Origin: Methylomonas sp. EFPC3
Lineage (GTDB): Bacteria > Pseudomonadota > Gammaproteobacteria > Methylococcales > Methylomonadaceae
NCBI RefSeq assembly: GCF_029643245.1
Contig: NZ_CP116398.1
Location: forward strand, 682,001 to 746,000
Reading direction: 5' to 3'
DNA: 64,000 nt
Of the stretch, positions 48,500 through 59,139 are shown one piece after another. Below the pieces are notes generated by a model. It saw only the letters and a list, made by a program, of their open reading frames with translations. It made no database searches and was not told where the DNA came from. Both the position numbers and the translations under genes were made by a program. Every line of letters starts with the position of its first letter. Position 1 is the first letter of the stretch.

Positions 48500-51400
48500 T
48501 TATGCGGCTTCAGTTTCCAGCATTTCCTTGACGATGCTCAGGCTTTCCAGGCTGGCCAAATTCTTGTCGATGGTTGGCACGCCCGCCAGCGCTTGGCGGT
48601 TGAAGCGGTCCTGCTCGATAATCCAGGCGGTGGAGCCTATTGAATAAATGCTTTGGACGTCGCGCAGTTTCAACGTGGTCTTATAGTCGTTCAAGCGCTT
48701 TTCCGCCATCAGCGTCGCCAATTGTTGATCGTCGTATTGGCTGTAGGCCTCGCGAATGTTTTTCACCAATGCGTCTTGCAATTTGCGTGGACGCTCCATC
48801 AATAGTTTCTCCGCGTATTTATCGATCAAGCTTTGGGTCAAAGGCATATTGGCTTTGATCAGCTGGTCGCGAGCGATTTGCTGGGCCTTGTCAACCACCG
48901 CATAGCTGTTGATCAGTTTCAGCGTCAACTCGCTGTCGGTTTCGCCGTAGCCGGGTATGGCGCCGTTGAACAAAGCATTACCGGTTTTGTGCGCTTGCTT
49001 GATCTGTTCGATCTGGTTTTGCGCGAATGCCACCGACAACTCTTCGATCATCGCTTTTCGGTCCAGAGATTTGCTCAAATACTCCGCGGTTTGGGTACGA
49101 TTCAGCCACAGCGGCAGCGCGAATTTGAAATGTCCGCGTTGTTGTTCCCAATCGGCGAGAATCGCTTTGGCTTTGGTCGAGCCGGTATGCTCGACGTGTT
49201 GCTCCAGCATATAACGGATGAACTGTTCGTGGCTGGCTGCGACTTCGCCGCCGTCGGTCAATCGATGGATACTGACCGAGCTGTCGTCGTACAGTTCTTC
49301 CAGTCGGTCTTCGGGGTCGTATTGGTAGGCGTTGCCGCCGGACATGCCAGTGCAGAAACCTTTACCGAAACCGCCCAGGTTAAGGACCGCGCCGTTGATC
49401 ATGTATTCGCAGGCAAAATCGCCGACGCCCTCGACCACCGCCATCGCGCCGGAATTGCGCACCGCGAAGCGGTCGCCGGCCTCGCCTTCGATGAAGGCTT
49501 TGCCGCCGGAGGCGCCGAACAAGGCAAAGTTGCCGATCAATACGTTTTCGCCAGGTTTATTCGAGCCGCCGCCGGGTGACTTGATCACGATTACGCCGCC
49601 GCAAGCGGTTTTACCGACGCCGTCGTTGCAAGTGCCGGTATGCTCCATGCGCATACCGTCATTATTGAATGCCGCATAACTTTGTCCCGCCGAACCGTGG
49701 GTGCGAACAATGACGGTATCGTCCGCCAGATAACGGCGGCCGTGTTGATTGGTGTACACGATTTGGCTGGCGGCGATTTGCTCGGCGCTCATTTCATAGT
49801 GCAATAAGCGCTCGATATCGATCGCGGTTTGGCCGCCGACGGTTTTGTTGCGGTTGTTGAGTTTGAACTCGCTGCCCTCGATCACGACTTGCTTGTGGCC
49901 TTGTTCGAACAAAGCTGTTTTCACTTGCGCGAAGATCAGATCGTCGATGGTAAAGTCTTTTTCCAGGTATATCGGCTTTTCGACTTTGATTTCCTGTACT
50001 TCCGCCAACAGTTTTTGCAGATTCAACTGCCCGATCATGCTCGGATGGTTGATTAAATGCAGCAGCTCGGTTTTACCGCGAATCTCTTTTAGGCTGGTGT
50101 AACCCAGGTCGGCCAGAATTTCCCGCACTTCGTGGGCCAGATTCATGAAGAACTGCGCCAACACGCGCGGATCACCTTTGAATTCCTCGTGGGCGGTGGT
50201 CAGGCCGGCCGGGCAGCGGATGTTGCAGTTTTTTGCCATCACGCAGCGCAGCATCATCAATGCGGTGGTGCCGAATTCGAACGAGTCGCCGCCGAGGATT
50301 GCCGATTTGACCACGTCGGTGCCGTTCTGGTGCGCGGCACTGCAGCGTAACGTGACCTTATCGCGTAATCCGTTCACGGCCAAGGCTTGGTGGACTTCGG
50401 CGATACCGATTTCCGGCGAGCGGCCGGTGTTTTTCAAACTGGTGACCGCCGCGGCGCCGGTGCCGCCGGTGTTCCCGGCGACGTTAATGACGTCCGCGCC
50501 GGCTTTAGCGACGCCGACGGCGATCGTGCCAATACCTTCGGAGGAAACCAGTTTGACGACGACCCTAACCCGGGCGGCTTTGGCGTCGTGAATCAATTGG
50601 CCCAAGTCTTCGATCGAGTACGTGTCGTGGTGGGGTGGCGGGCTAACCAGTTCGACTTTCGGCGTACCGCCGCGCAAGGCTGCGATTTCCACCGAGACTT
50701 TCGGCGCCGGCAATTGGCCGCCTTCGCCCGGTTTAGCGCCTTGGCCGATTTTGATTTCGATTTCTTCCAGATTCGGGTCGGCCAAATAACCGGCCCAAAC
50801 CCCGAAACGGCCGGACGCGAATTGTTTGATTTTGCTGGAGCGAATCGTGCCGAAGCGGCTGGAGTGTTCGCCGCCTTCGCCGGAGTTGCTCATACCGCCG
50901 GCAATGTTGGTACCTTGCGCGACCGCTTCGTGGGCCTCGGCCAACAATGCGCCGTGACTCATGGCCCCGGAAGCAAAAGTTGGGGTGATTTCGTGCGCCG
51001 GTTGTACCTTCGCTAAGTCCAGCCGCTCGCGGCTGCTGCGGAGGTTGCTCAGGTAAAAATACAGTATGCTGTCGGTATCGTTGATCCGTGCATTTAGGCT
51101 GTCGGCTTCGATGGCGACTGAGAAATCCTGGTCGGCGAAACGTGATTTGAGATGTTCCGCCAGTTGTTCCAGCCGAGATTTGTTCGAGTTTTCGGTCAAT
51201 TCGATTTTGAACACGGCGCCGTTAGTGCGCGAAACTTTCAAGCCGCGGACCAGAAAGTTGTTATTGCCATGCAGGTTTTGGCTGCCGAGCAGGCGATCGA
51301 AATCGGCTTGGGTCTCGGCGTCCGCGATATCGACCGGGAATTCCATCACGTCACGCAATGCGGCTGGCCGGTTGGCACGCTCTTGAGCCAGATTGCGAGT

Positions 51401-53983
51401 AAAGCTGCGATAGGCCGGTGTAATGCCGAAAGTGTCGATTTGCGCCGGCGTACGTTTTTCGTAGCCGAAATCGCGGTAAGCATTATCGCTGGCTTCGTTA
51501 GCCTGTTGCTGCGGGATATACAGAATCGGCTCGTCGGTCATCGCGATGTATTCGCGCACCGCAGTATTGCCGAAGGTGTGTCCGGCACCGTCCTGACGTT
51601 CTTTGAACAGGCCCAGGAACGGGATATCGTTTTCGCTCTGCACCGACAGAGCCTTATGATGCCATTCGCAGGAACTGGCGGCGATGTCGGCGTAGCGCGC
51701 ACCGCCGACCGATGAGTTGATGTTCGGGAAATAGGGTTTTAATTTCGGCTCGTCGGTGTCCAGATAGTTGGATTCGAAAAACTCGCCGCCGATGTAACTT
51801 TCCACAGTGCAGAGGCCGAATTTGCCCATGGTTTTCATCAGCGATTTTTCGACGCCTTTCTGGAAGTTGTAAAGGGCTTTTTTGCGGCCGGCTTCGTCGG
51901 CATATTCGGTCATGACCCGGTTATGCACGCTGAGTGGGCAAATTGCCGAAGCGCCGAAACCCAAAATCGTTGCTACATCGTGCGGACTGGCGGCCTGGCC
52001 GGTTTCCATGATGATGGATGAATTGAAGCGCAGGCCCTGTTTGACCAGATGCTGGTTAGCGGCGGCGATCATCAACAAGGCCGGGATCGCTGCGCGGGTT
52101 TGGCCGATGTTGGCATCGCTTAGAACAATGATGCCGGTATGGTTGCGCGCGGCTTGCTCGACTTGTTCGCACACAGCCAGGAATGCGTGTTCCAGTGCTT
52201 GTTCGTTGCGCGCGGCATCGTCGAAGTCGGGGGTATACAGCATATCCAGGGTCACGGTTTTGACCAAGGTTTGGCGGCGGATTTGTTCCAGTTGCGTACG
52301 CTGTAGAATCGGCGATTCGATCATCAACTGTTTGCTGGTCGGCGGTGCGAAGGTCGGTTTGGCACCCAGCGCGACGCGCAGCGTCATGCCGTCGCTTTCC
52401 CGCAGCGAATCCAGCGGCGGATTGGTGACCTGAGCGAAGCGCTGGCTGAAATAACGCGACATGCCGCCCTCGGCCGAGCTCAGTGCGTTCGGGGTCAGGC
52501 CATAGCCCATCGCCGAGACTTTTTCCAGGCCGGTTTGCAGGATCGGATCCAGCAGGAATTTGAAACTTTCCTGGTTCAGAGAATACGCAGTGTGGCGCTG
52601 TTCTGTGTTCAGCGCGTGGTCGCTACCGATCTCGGAAAGTTCCACTTTCGGCAGTTGATCCATGTGCACGCAGCGCTGCGCCAACATCGCCTTGTAATCT
52701 TTTTCGCTAGCCAGACGCGCCATGACCTGGTGGCTGTCGTAAGACTCGCCGGTGTTGTGGTCGAAATACAGCATGCCGCCGGCCTCAATCCGGCCTCGGC
52801 GCAATACTAGTTCGGGAGGGAAGTCGATTTGGCCGGCTTCCGACATTACGGCCAGATATTCTGCGGTTTCGACCGAACGCAGCGGCCGCAGGCCCAAACG
52901 ATCCAGGCGGGCGCCGACGCGGGTACCGTCATTGAATATCAGCGCTGCCGGGCCGTCGTTTTTTTCTTCGTACAAGCTGAAATATTCCAGCATGGCGCGA
53001 ACTTCGTCGGACAGGGTCGGGTCGTTTTCCCAGGCTGGAGGCATCATCGCCAGGATTGCGGTGACGATGTCGAGTTCGTCTTCGTTGATGCGACGGGTTA
53101 GGGTTTGATCGAGACGGCCGGAGTCAGACTGGCCGCACGGAAACACGATGTGCTTGTTATTTTGCCGGGCGATGGCGTTTTCGCTCAAGCGGTTTTTCTT
53201 GTCGGTGTTCAACTCGCCGTTATGCGCCATATAACGGAAGGGCTGCGCCATCATCGTCGCCGGCGCGGTGTTGGTGGAGAAACGGGTGTGGAAGAACAGC
53301 GTGCTGATTTCGTGGTCGGCGTCGTACAGGTCGACGAAGTAAGGGATGACCTCGAACGAATTCAAGCGGCCTTTATACACCTGAGTGCGCGAACTCATGG
53401 ATAGCGGGTAGAAGCCTTGCAATTCCGGACGATTGAAGCCGTCGGCTTCGATGGCCAGCAGGGCCTGCTGGATGTGTTTTTCGAATGCCTCGTGGCTGGC
53501 GTCTTGCAACGACGCCGGCCGGCCGAAAATCAGCTGCTTGATCGGTAGTTGGGCTTTGACCGCGGCAGCGTTCAATACCGAGGTGTCGACCGGCACTTCA
53601 CGCCATTTCAAAACCGGTAGCTCGAATTCTTTCAGGTGTTCCTCGACCAGTTTTTGCGCTTCGGAGTCGTAATGGGTGTGGTCTTCCGGAAAAAAGAAGT
53701 TGGCTACGCCGAATTGGCCCAATATCAAGCTTGGGTTGCCGGTGACTTTGCGGAAAAACTTCAAAGACAGGTCGATATTGACCCCGGCGCCGTCGCCGAT
53801 GCCCTCGGCGCTCATGCCGCCGCGGTGCGGAATGGTACAGAGTGCTTCGTGCGATTTCAGCAGCAGTTCGTGGGTCTGTTTGCTGTCCTTGCGGGTAATG
53901 AAGCCGACCCCGCAACTGTCCTGAGACAAGTCGGCGTCGTAAAGCATGTGTACTGAATTGATTTTCTGGGCGTTTTTAATCAT
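48500..53983 (-). CDS. gltB: Glutamate synthase large subunit, extended form
   Basis: GltB makes two glutamates from glutamine and 2-oxoglutarate. The 1827 residues exceed the usual about 1500. Seen in order: a propeptide ending before nucleophile C24 (DSCGVGF) and the class II amidotransferase domain, a central domain (about 480-850), the FMN-binding barrel (about 900-1300; NTGGTGAAA), cysteines C1247, C1253 and C1257 for the 3Fe-4S cluster with x5/x3 spacing (usually x5/x4), the GXGXG beta-helix (1370-1600), and about 200 extra helical residues (1620-1827) I cannot assign. No gltD lies in the window; a diflavin reductase gene follows 108 bases downstream. Confidence 0.94.
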   Translation of the reverse strand: MIKNAQKINSVHMLYDADLSQDSCGVGFITRKDSKQTHELLLKSHEALCTIPHRGGMSAEGIGDGAGVNIDLSLKFFRKVTGNPSLILGQFGVANFFFPEDHTHYDSEAQKLVEEHLKEFELPVLKWREVPVDTSVLNAAAVKAQLPIKQLIFGRPASLQDASHEAFEKHIQQALLAIEADGFNRPELQGFYPLSMSSRTQVYKGRLNSFEVIPYFVDLYDADHEISTLFFHTRFSTNTAPATMMAQPFRYMAHNGELNTDKKNRLSENAIARQNNKHIVFPCGQSDSGRLDQTLTRRINEDELDIVTAILAMMPPAWENDPTLSDEVRAMLEYFSLYEEKNDGPAALIFNDGTRVGARLDRLGLRPLRSVETAEYLAVMSEAGQIDFPPELVLRRGRIEAGGMLYFDHNTGESYDSHQVMARLASEKDYKAMLAQRCVHMDQLPKVELSEIGSDHALNTEQRHTAYSLNQESFKFLLDPILQTGLEKVSAMGYGLTPNALSSAEGGMSRYFSQRFAQVTNPPLDSLRESDGMTLRVALGAKPTFAPPTSKQLMIESPILQRTQLEQIRRQTLVKTVTLDMLYTPDFDDAARNEQALEHAFLAVCEQVEQAARNHTGIIVLSDANIGQTRAAIPALLMIAAANQHLVKQGLRFNSSIIMETGQAASPHDVATILGFGASAICPLSVHNRVMTEYADEAGRKKALYNFQKGVEKSLMKTMGKFGLCTVESYIGGEFFESNYLDTDEPKLKPYFPNINSSVGGARYADIAASSCEWHHKALSVQSENDIPFLGLFKERQDGAGHTFGNTAVREYIAMTDEPILYIPQQQANEASDNAYRDFGYEKRTPAQIDTFGITPAYRSFTRNLAQERANRPAALRDVMEFPVDIADAETQADFDRLLGSQNLHGNNNFLVRGLKVSRTNGAVFKIELTENSNKSRLEQLAEHLKSRFADQDFSVAIEADSLNARINDTDSILYFYLSNLRSSRERLDLAKVQPAHEITPTFASGAMSHGALLAEAHEAVAQGTNIAGGMSNSGEGGEHSSRFGTIRSSKIKQFASGRFGVWAGYLADPNLEEIEIKIGQGAKPGEGGQLPAPKVSVEIAALRGGTPKVELVSPPPHHDTYSIEDLGQLIHDAKAARVRVVVKLVSSEGIGTIAVGVAKAGADVINVAGNTGGTGAAAVTSLKNTGRSPEIGIAEVHQALAVNGLRDKVTLRCSAAHQNGTDVVKSAILGGDSFEFGTTALMMLRCVMAKNCNIRCPAGLTTAHEEFKGDPRVLAQFFMNLAHEVREILADLGYTSLKEIRGKTELLHLINHPSMIGQLNLQKLLAEVQEIKVEKPIYLEKDFTIDDLIFAQVKTALFEQGHKQVVIEGSEFKLNNRNKTVGGQTAIDIERLLHYEMSAEQIAASQIVYTNQHGRRYLADDTVIVRTHGSAGQSYAAFNNDGMRMEHTGTCNDGVGKTACGGVIVIKSPGGGSNKPGENVLIGNFALFGASGGKAFIEGEAGDRFAVRNSGAMAVVEGVGDFACEYMINGAVLNLGGFGKGFCTGMSGGNAYQYDPEDRLEELYDDSSVSIHRLTDGGEVAASHEQFIRYMLEQHVEHTGSTKAKAILADWEQQRGHFKFALPLWLNRTQTAEYLSKSLDRKAMIEELSVAFAQNQIEQIKQAHKTGNALFNGAIPGYGETDSELTLKLINSYAVVDKAQQIARDQLIKANMPLTQSLIDKYAEKLLMERPRKLQDALVKNIREAYSQYDDQQLATLMAEKRLNDYKTTLKLRDVQSIYSIGSTAWIIEQDRFNRQALAGVPTIDKNLASLESLSIVKEMLETEAA

Positions 53984-54232
53984 AGCTATCCAGATCCTGT
54001 CTACTGATTGATGCGTTACCGGTGTTTTCCTTGCCGAAAACGCTGTTTATGGTTTTTCTGCCTGCTGCGTGTTAGAGTCGTCTCAACGAGCGGGGAAAAA
54101 CGCGCAATAACTTCCGAATTTCAGTCGGCGAAACTTTCCAATCATACCATGTAGGCCTGTCTCTGTCATTTCGCGCATTTAAACTTGCTGAGTGCGGCTC
54201 CAGGCTTCTGTTTTAAAACTTTGTGATCAATT

Positions 54233-55453
54233 ATGAAAGAACAAATCGATGTGGTTATTGTGGGCGGCGGTATGGTCGGTGCCGCGTTAGCATGCAGTTT
54301 GGGCGGTAGCCGCTTGAAGGTCGCCGTGTTAGAAGCGCAAACCCCGCAGCCGTTCTCTGCCGATCAGCCGCATGATCTAAGGGTTTCCGCCCTTAGTATC
54401 GCCTCGAAAAATATCCTGGAAACCGTCGGCGCTTGGGACGGAGTGACGTCGCGGCGCTTTTGTCCGTTTCGCCGGATGCGCGTCTGGGAAAATTCCGGCG
54501 ATACTCTGTTCGATAGTACCGATATCAGCTATCCCGAATTAGGTTATATCGTCGAAAATCGGGTTACGCAATTAGCATTACTCGATAGATTGCGTGATTT
54601 TGATAATGTGGAGCTATTAATGCCGCAAGCGATCAAAGCCATTCATTATGACGGCGCTCAATCTCGTGTGGTTTTGGAGAATGGTCGGGAGCTGCAAGCT
54701 AAGTTGTTGGTCGCGGCCGATGGTGGTCACTCCAGAGTAAGGCAGGCGGTTGGCTTGGGCGTTACCAGTTGGGATTATAACCAGCACGCGCTGGTGATTT
54801 ACATCGAAACGGCCTATCCGCAACAGGATATTACCTGGCAGCGCTTCGTGTCGTCCGGGCCGCAAGCGTTTCTGCCGTTGACCGGGAATTACGGCTCCAT
54901 CGTTTGGTACCAATCGCCGGATGAGGTCAGACGCTTACAAGCCCTGCCATTTGAGCGGTTGCAGGCGGAGTTGGTCGCAGCGTTTCCGGATTGTCTTGGC
55001 GAAGTGAAACAGGTGCTGGGTGTGGCAAGTTTTCCGTTGCGGCGCCAGCATGCGCAAGCCTACGTCAAACAAGGCGTCGCCTTGGTTGGAGACGCGGCGC
55101 ATATGATCAATCCGTTGGCGGGGCAGGGGGTCAATATCGGTTTGCTGGATGCTGCGGCTTTAGCTGAGGTGGTGGTCGATGCGCACGGCCGAGGCAAAAA
55201 CTTTGCCGATGTCTCGGTGCTGCGGCGTTACGAGGCGATGCGGCGTAACGAAAACTTGAAAATGATGACCGTCATGGATGTGTTTTACCGCTCGTTCAGC
55301 AACGACATTCTGCCGGTCAAGTTGTTGCGCAATCTCGGCCTGGGTTTGGCTCAGCGCATCACGCCGGCGCGCAATAAAGTCATGAAGGCGGCTATGGGCT
55401 TGGAAGGACGTTTGCCAAAATTGGCGCGCGGCCAGCGGCTGTCCGCCGGTTAG
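54233..55453 (+). CDS. UbiF-like FAD-dependent ubiquinone-biosynthesis hydroxylase
   Basis: This UbiH/UbiF/UbiI family monooxygenase has 406 residues with the FAD site VVIVGGGMVGAALA, the DG motif AADGGHSRVR and GDAAHMINPLAGQGVNIG. Stretches such as WQRFVSSGPQAFLPL and SIVWYQSP are closest to UbiF, which hydroxylates C6 of demethoxyubiquinol, but related enzymes in other bacteria differ in position, so the step is inferred. It diverges from gltB across a 249-base gap and converges with glnD. Confidence 0.88.
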   Translation: MKEQIDVVIVGGGMVGAALACSLGGSRLKVAVLEAQTPQPFSADQPHDLRVSALSIASKNILETVGAWDGVTSRRFCPFRRMRVWENSGDTLFDSTDISYPELGYIVENRVTQLALLDRLRDFDNVELLMPQAIKAIHYDGAQSRVVLENGRELQAKLLVAADGGHSRVRQAVGLGVTSWDYNQHALVIYIETAYPQQDITWQRFVSSGPQAFLPLTGNYGSIVWYQSPDEVRRLQALPFERLQAELVAAFPDCLGEVKQVLGVASFPLRRQHAQAYVKQGVALVGDAAHMINPLAGQGVNIGLLDAAALAEVVVDAHGRGKNFADVSVLRRYEAMRRNENLKMMTVMDVFYRSFSNDILPVKLLRNLGLGLAQRITPARNKVMKAAMGLEGRLPKLARGQRLSAG

Positions 55454-55459
55454 TCGTGC

Positions 55460-58105
55460 TCAGTTTTTCAATTCCAGATACCTGAGCATTGTAGTTCGTA
55501 ATTGTTGTTTTTTGTTCTCGTCGTCGATCGGACGCGATTGCGGGTCGGTGATGTAGAACATATCCTCGGCGCGACTGCCTATGGTCGTGATCTTAGCGTC
55601 GTGCAGCTGGATGTCGAGTTCGGTAAAGGCGCGGCCGATTGTCGATAGTAGGCCGGCGCGGTCGGTTGTCACCAGTTCCACGATTGTGTGTTTGTGCGAA
55701 GGATCGTCCAAAAAGGTAATGCTGGTTTCAATTGGGAAATGACGGGCCTGTCGGGATTGTTTGTGGATGTTTTTAGAGGTTTTCACTTTTTTGGCAATCA
55801 GTCCTTGGCGTAGTGCATTGCAGATATGGACCTCCCGGTACAGATCGTTGATTGCTTCGCCGGATTGTTCCAGCACCTGAAAGCTGTTCAAAACATACTG
55901 GTCGGCGGTGGTGATGATCCGGGCGTCCAGGATGGTCAGGCCTAGTTGGTCAAGGGTTGCCGTGCAGATCGAAAACAATAAGTCTTCGTTGCGGGTATAG
56001 ACGAATATTTCGGCGCTGCCGCGTTGTGTTTGCGGTCTGAGCAGCACCAGGGGTAGTTCGCTTTCCTGGCAGGCGGCGATCGCGATGGTATGCCAGGCGA
56101 CCTCGTCGGCAGAGTAGCGTAAAAAATAATCGTCGCTGAGGTGTTGCCAGGAATGTTTAATCGTGGTTTTCGATATACCTAGTTTCAGCAGTTCTTCGCG
56201 TGCTTCCTTCTTGTTTTCCTGCACCCGTTCGGAACGGGCTACCGGGTTGTGCAAGCCCCGGTGCAGTGCTTGGTGGGTCGAGATGTAAAGTTCCTTCAGC
56301 AGTGCATCTTTCCAGGTGTTCCACAAGCTCGGGTTGGTGGCGCGGATGTCGGCCACGGTCAACAGGTATAAGTAATTCAAATATTCGATGCTGCCGACTT
56401 GCAGGGCAAAGGTATGGATCACCTCCGGATCGCTGATGTCTTTGCGTTGGGCGGTCATCGACATCAGCAGGTGGTGGCGCACCAGCCAGGTAATGACTTT
56501 GGTGTCGTGGTTGGATAGTTCGTGTTGCAGGCAAAAATTACGCGCCAGAGTTTCGCCCAGCGTGGAATGGTCGCCGCCGCGACCTTTGGCGATGTCATGG
56601 AACAATGCTGCCAAATATAGGATGTCGGGTTTGGCAATTAGCAAAAAAATGTTGTTGCAAAAGGGTAGTTCATTGTTGTGCTTGGCCAGTGAGAAGCGGC
56701 GCAGATTGCGGATCACGAACAGCGTGTGCTCGTCAACAGTGTAAATATGGAATAAATCGTATTGCATCCGGGCCACGATATTCGCGAAGTCCGGCAGATA
56801 AGCTGCCAGCACGCCGTAGCGGTTCATGCGTTTTAGTTGGCTGGTGATGCCGCGCGGCTGGCGTAGGATGTCCATGAACAGGCGGTTAGCCTGTTTGTTG
56901 TTGCGAAAATCTTCGTCGATCAATGGCAAATTTTTGCGGATCAGCCGAATCGTGCTGGCGCGAATGCCTTTAAGTGACGGCGATTGCTGCAGGATCAGGA
57001 ATATTTCGAGTAAAGCCAGTGGCTGTTTTTGAAAAACGTCTTTATTGCTGACTTCCAGGTAGCCGTCTATCGACGAGAAGTTGGCTGTTATTGGAATCGG
57101 GGCCAGGCTTTCCTTGTTGCTGATCAGGCGCTCGTTAAGCAATTGCAGCAGCATTTCGTTCAGCCGTTCAATGTCGACCACGGTTTTGAAGTAGAACTGC
57201 ATGAATTGTTCTACGTCCGGCTGGTCGTTGCGGTCGACGTAGCCGAATTGGCTGGCAAGTTCCCGCTGATAGTCAAATACCAGGCGGTCTTCGCAGCGGT
57301 TGGTCAAATTGTGCAAGGCAAACCGCAGTCGCCACAAAATGTCGCGCGCCGTGATCAGGTTGTCGTATTCGGACTTGGGTAGGAAGCCGTATTTGATCAA
57401 TTCCCTTAGCGACGAGGCATTGTAGTGGCGTTTGAATACCCAGCTAATAACCTGTAAATCGCGCAGCCCGCCTGGACCTTCTTTGATATTCGGTTCCAGG
57501 TTGTAAGCCGTATCGTGGTATTTGGCGTACCGTTTTTGTTGCTCCAGCATCTTGGCTGGGAAAAATCGGTCGGAAGGCCATAAGGCATCGGAGCTGACTT
57601 TGCCTTTTAGTTTTTCGAAAAGCTCGGTGTTGCCGTCGATCAGGCGCATTTCCAGTAGGCTGGTAAACACGGTTTGATCATCCTGGGCTGCTATGACGCA
57701 ATCATCGACATCGCGCGTGCTTAAACCCGGTTTCAGGCCGATATCCCACAGAAAATTGCAAAAGCCCGATAGCGAATGTTGGTAATCGGCGGCGTCGGCG
57801 TCGGCCAGTAAAACGAGAATGTCGATGTCCGAATGGGGAAACAGTTCGCTACGGCCATAGCCGCCGGTTGCAATGAGTGCGTGTATATCCGCTGCCGGGC
57901 CGAGAAAATGTAGCCAGCAGGCGGTAAGGATATTGTCGATGAACCGAGCTTTCTCCGTAAGCAGGCCGGCAGTCGCCTGGTCCGGGTTGAATCGCAGTTT
58001 TAAATGGGAGTTTTCCGCGCTAATAGCGTTTTTAAACGCCGTAATCGGGTTTTCATGCTTGAAACAACCTAAAAAGTCGTTTTCCGTGAACGGAAATGGG
58101 CTCAC
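55460..58105 (-). CDS. glnD: Bifunctional PII uridylyltransferase/uridylyl-removing enzyme
   Basis: GlnD senses glutamine and adds or removes UMP on PII, controlling nitrogen assimilation. The 881-residue protein has a nucleotidyltransferase domain (GGYGRSELFPHSDIDILVL), an HD hydrolase domain (FHDIAKGRGGDHS) and two C-terminal ACT domains. I place the start at GTG 58105, which overlaps the map TGA as GTGA and has AGGAAG upstream; the frame is open to 58171. gltB, a nitrogen-assimilation gene, is near. Confidence 0.95.
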   Translation of the reverse strand: MSPFPFTENDFLGCFKHENPITAFKNAISAENSHLKLRFNPDQATAGLLTEKARFIDNILTACWLHFLGPAADIHALIATGGYGRSELFPHSDIDILVLLADADAADYQHSLSGFCNFLWDIGLKPGLSTRDVDDCVIAAQDDQTVFTSLLEMRLIDGNTELFEKLKGKVSSDALWPSDRFFPAKMLEQQKRYAKYHDTAYNLEPNIKEGPGGLRDLQVISWVFKRHYNASSLRELIKYGFLPKSEYDNLITARDILWRLRFALHNLTNRCEDRLVFDYQRELASQFGYVDRNDQPDVEQFMQFYFKTVVDIERLNEMLLQLLNERLISNKESLAPIPITANFSSIDGYLEVSNKDVFQKQPLALLEIFLILQQSPSLKGIRASTIRLIRKNLPLIDEDFRNNKQANRLFMDILRQPRGITSQLKRMNRYGVLAAYLPDFANIVARMQYDLFHIYTVDEHTLFVIRNLRRFSLAKHNNELPFCNNIFLLIAKPDILYLAALFHDIAKGRGGDHSTLGETLARNFCLQHELSNHDTKVITWLVRHHLLMSMTAQRKDISDPEVIHTFALQVGSIEYLNYLYLLTVADIRATNPSLWNTWKDALLKELYISTHQALHRGLHNPVARSERVQENKKEAREELLKLGISKTTIKHSWQHLSDDYFLRYSADEVAWHTIAIAACQESELPLVLLRPQTQRGSAEIFVYTRNEDLLFSICTATLDQLGLTILDARIITTADQYVLNSFQVLEQSGEAINDLYREVHICNALRQGLIAKKVKTSKNIHKQSRQARHFPIETSITFLDDPSHKHTIVELVTTDRAGLLSTIGRAFTELDIQLHDAKITTIGSRAEDMFYITDPQSRPIDDENKKQQLRTTMLRYLELKN

Positions 58106-58866
58106 AGTTCTTCCTGTCTTAAGGTAAGTATCTCGTAACCTTGGTCGGTCACTAGAATCGTGTGTTCCCATTGGGCCGATAAACTGCGGTCCTTGGTAAC
58201 GGCAGTCCAGCCGTCGGGCAGGATTTTCATGTGGCGCTTGCCGAGATTGAGCATGGGTTCTATCGTGAATATCATCCCCGGCTCGATCATCGCGCCTTCG
58301 CCGCGCTTGCCGAAATGCATGACGTGCGGGTCTTCGTGAAATTTTTTGCCGATGCCGTGGCCGCAGAATTCGCGCACGACCGAATAGCGGTTGGCTTCCG
58401 CGTGTTTTTGAATGGCATGGCCGATATCGCCGAAATACGCGCCGGGTTTGACTTGTTCGATGCCTAAAAACAAACTTTCCCGGGTGATGTCCACCAAACG
58501 TTTGGCATGCGGACTCACCTCGCCGATGCAGAACATTTTGCTGGTATCGCCATGGTAGCCGTCTTTGATCACGGTGATATCGATATTGACGATATCGCCG
58601 TTTTTTAGTTTTTTATCGCTGGGAATGCCGTGGCAGATCTGGTGATTAATCGAAGTGCATATCGATTTCGGAAAGCCCCGGTAATTCAGCGGTGCCGGAA
58701 TCGCTTTTTGGACGTCGACGATATATTCGTGGCAGATCCGGTCGAGCTCTTCCGTGGCGACGCCGGCGACGACATACGGAGCGATCATGTCCAGCACATC
58801 TGCCGCCAATTTGCAGGCAACGCGCATTTTCTCGATTTCGTCGGCGGTTTTGATAATTATGGTCAT
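58102..58866 (-). CDS. map: Methionine aminopeptidase, type I
   Basis: Map removes initiator methionine. The 254-residue protein is a type I enzyme with the metal ligands in NIDITVIKDGYHGDTS (two Asp), GHGIGKKFHEDP (His), TIEPM (Glu) and QWEHT (Glu). Start ATG 58866; eleven codons of open frame upstream are not conserved. It is divergent from rpsB, the usual arrangement in Gammaproteobacteria, and translationally coupled to glnD. Confidence 0.96.
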   Translation of the reverse strand: MTIIIKTADEIEKMRVACKLAADVLDMIAPYVVAGVATEELDRICHEYIVDVQKAIPAPLNYRGFPKSICTSINHQICHGIPSDKKLKNGDIVNIDITVIKDGYHGDTSKMFCIGEVSPHAKRLVDITRESLFLGIEQVKPGAYFGDIGHAIQKHAEANRYSVVREFCGHGIGKKFHEDPHVMHFGKRGEGAMIEPGMIFTIEPMLNLGKRHMKILPDGWTAVTKDRSLSAQWEHTILVTDQGYEILTLRQEEL

Positions 58867-58969
58867 CGGGTCGGAGAATGGTTTGGATAGCGGGTACAAT
58901 CGAGCCGGGTTTGCGCCAAAATCGGACTGCCGCCCTGCGAACGATTTGGGGAGTCTATCAGACTTGAAG

Positions 58970-58998
58970 TTGTTGTGAAATTGTAATCATGGTATAAA
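58970..58998 (+). promoter_or_regulatory. Candidate rpsB promoter
   Basis: TTGTTG (58970-58975) and TATAAA (58993-58998) are 17 bases apart, leaving a leader of about 135 bases before the rpsB ATG. The leader probably hosts S2 feedback control, as in other Gammaproteobacteria. Confidence 0.55.
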
Positions 58999-59139
58999 GG
59001 TAAGTTCACTATGTAATCAATACTCACACTTGTCGACACGGTCGGTGGGGTGCTGGAAACCGTTGGTTTTCGGTCACTGGTCGGGGCGAGTGGAGGCGTA
59101 ACCCAAAGCCGAATTATTCGGCAATTTTAGGAGAAGTAA

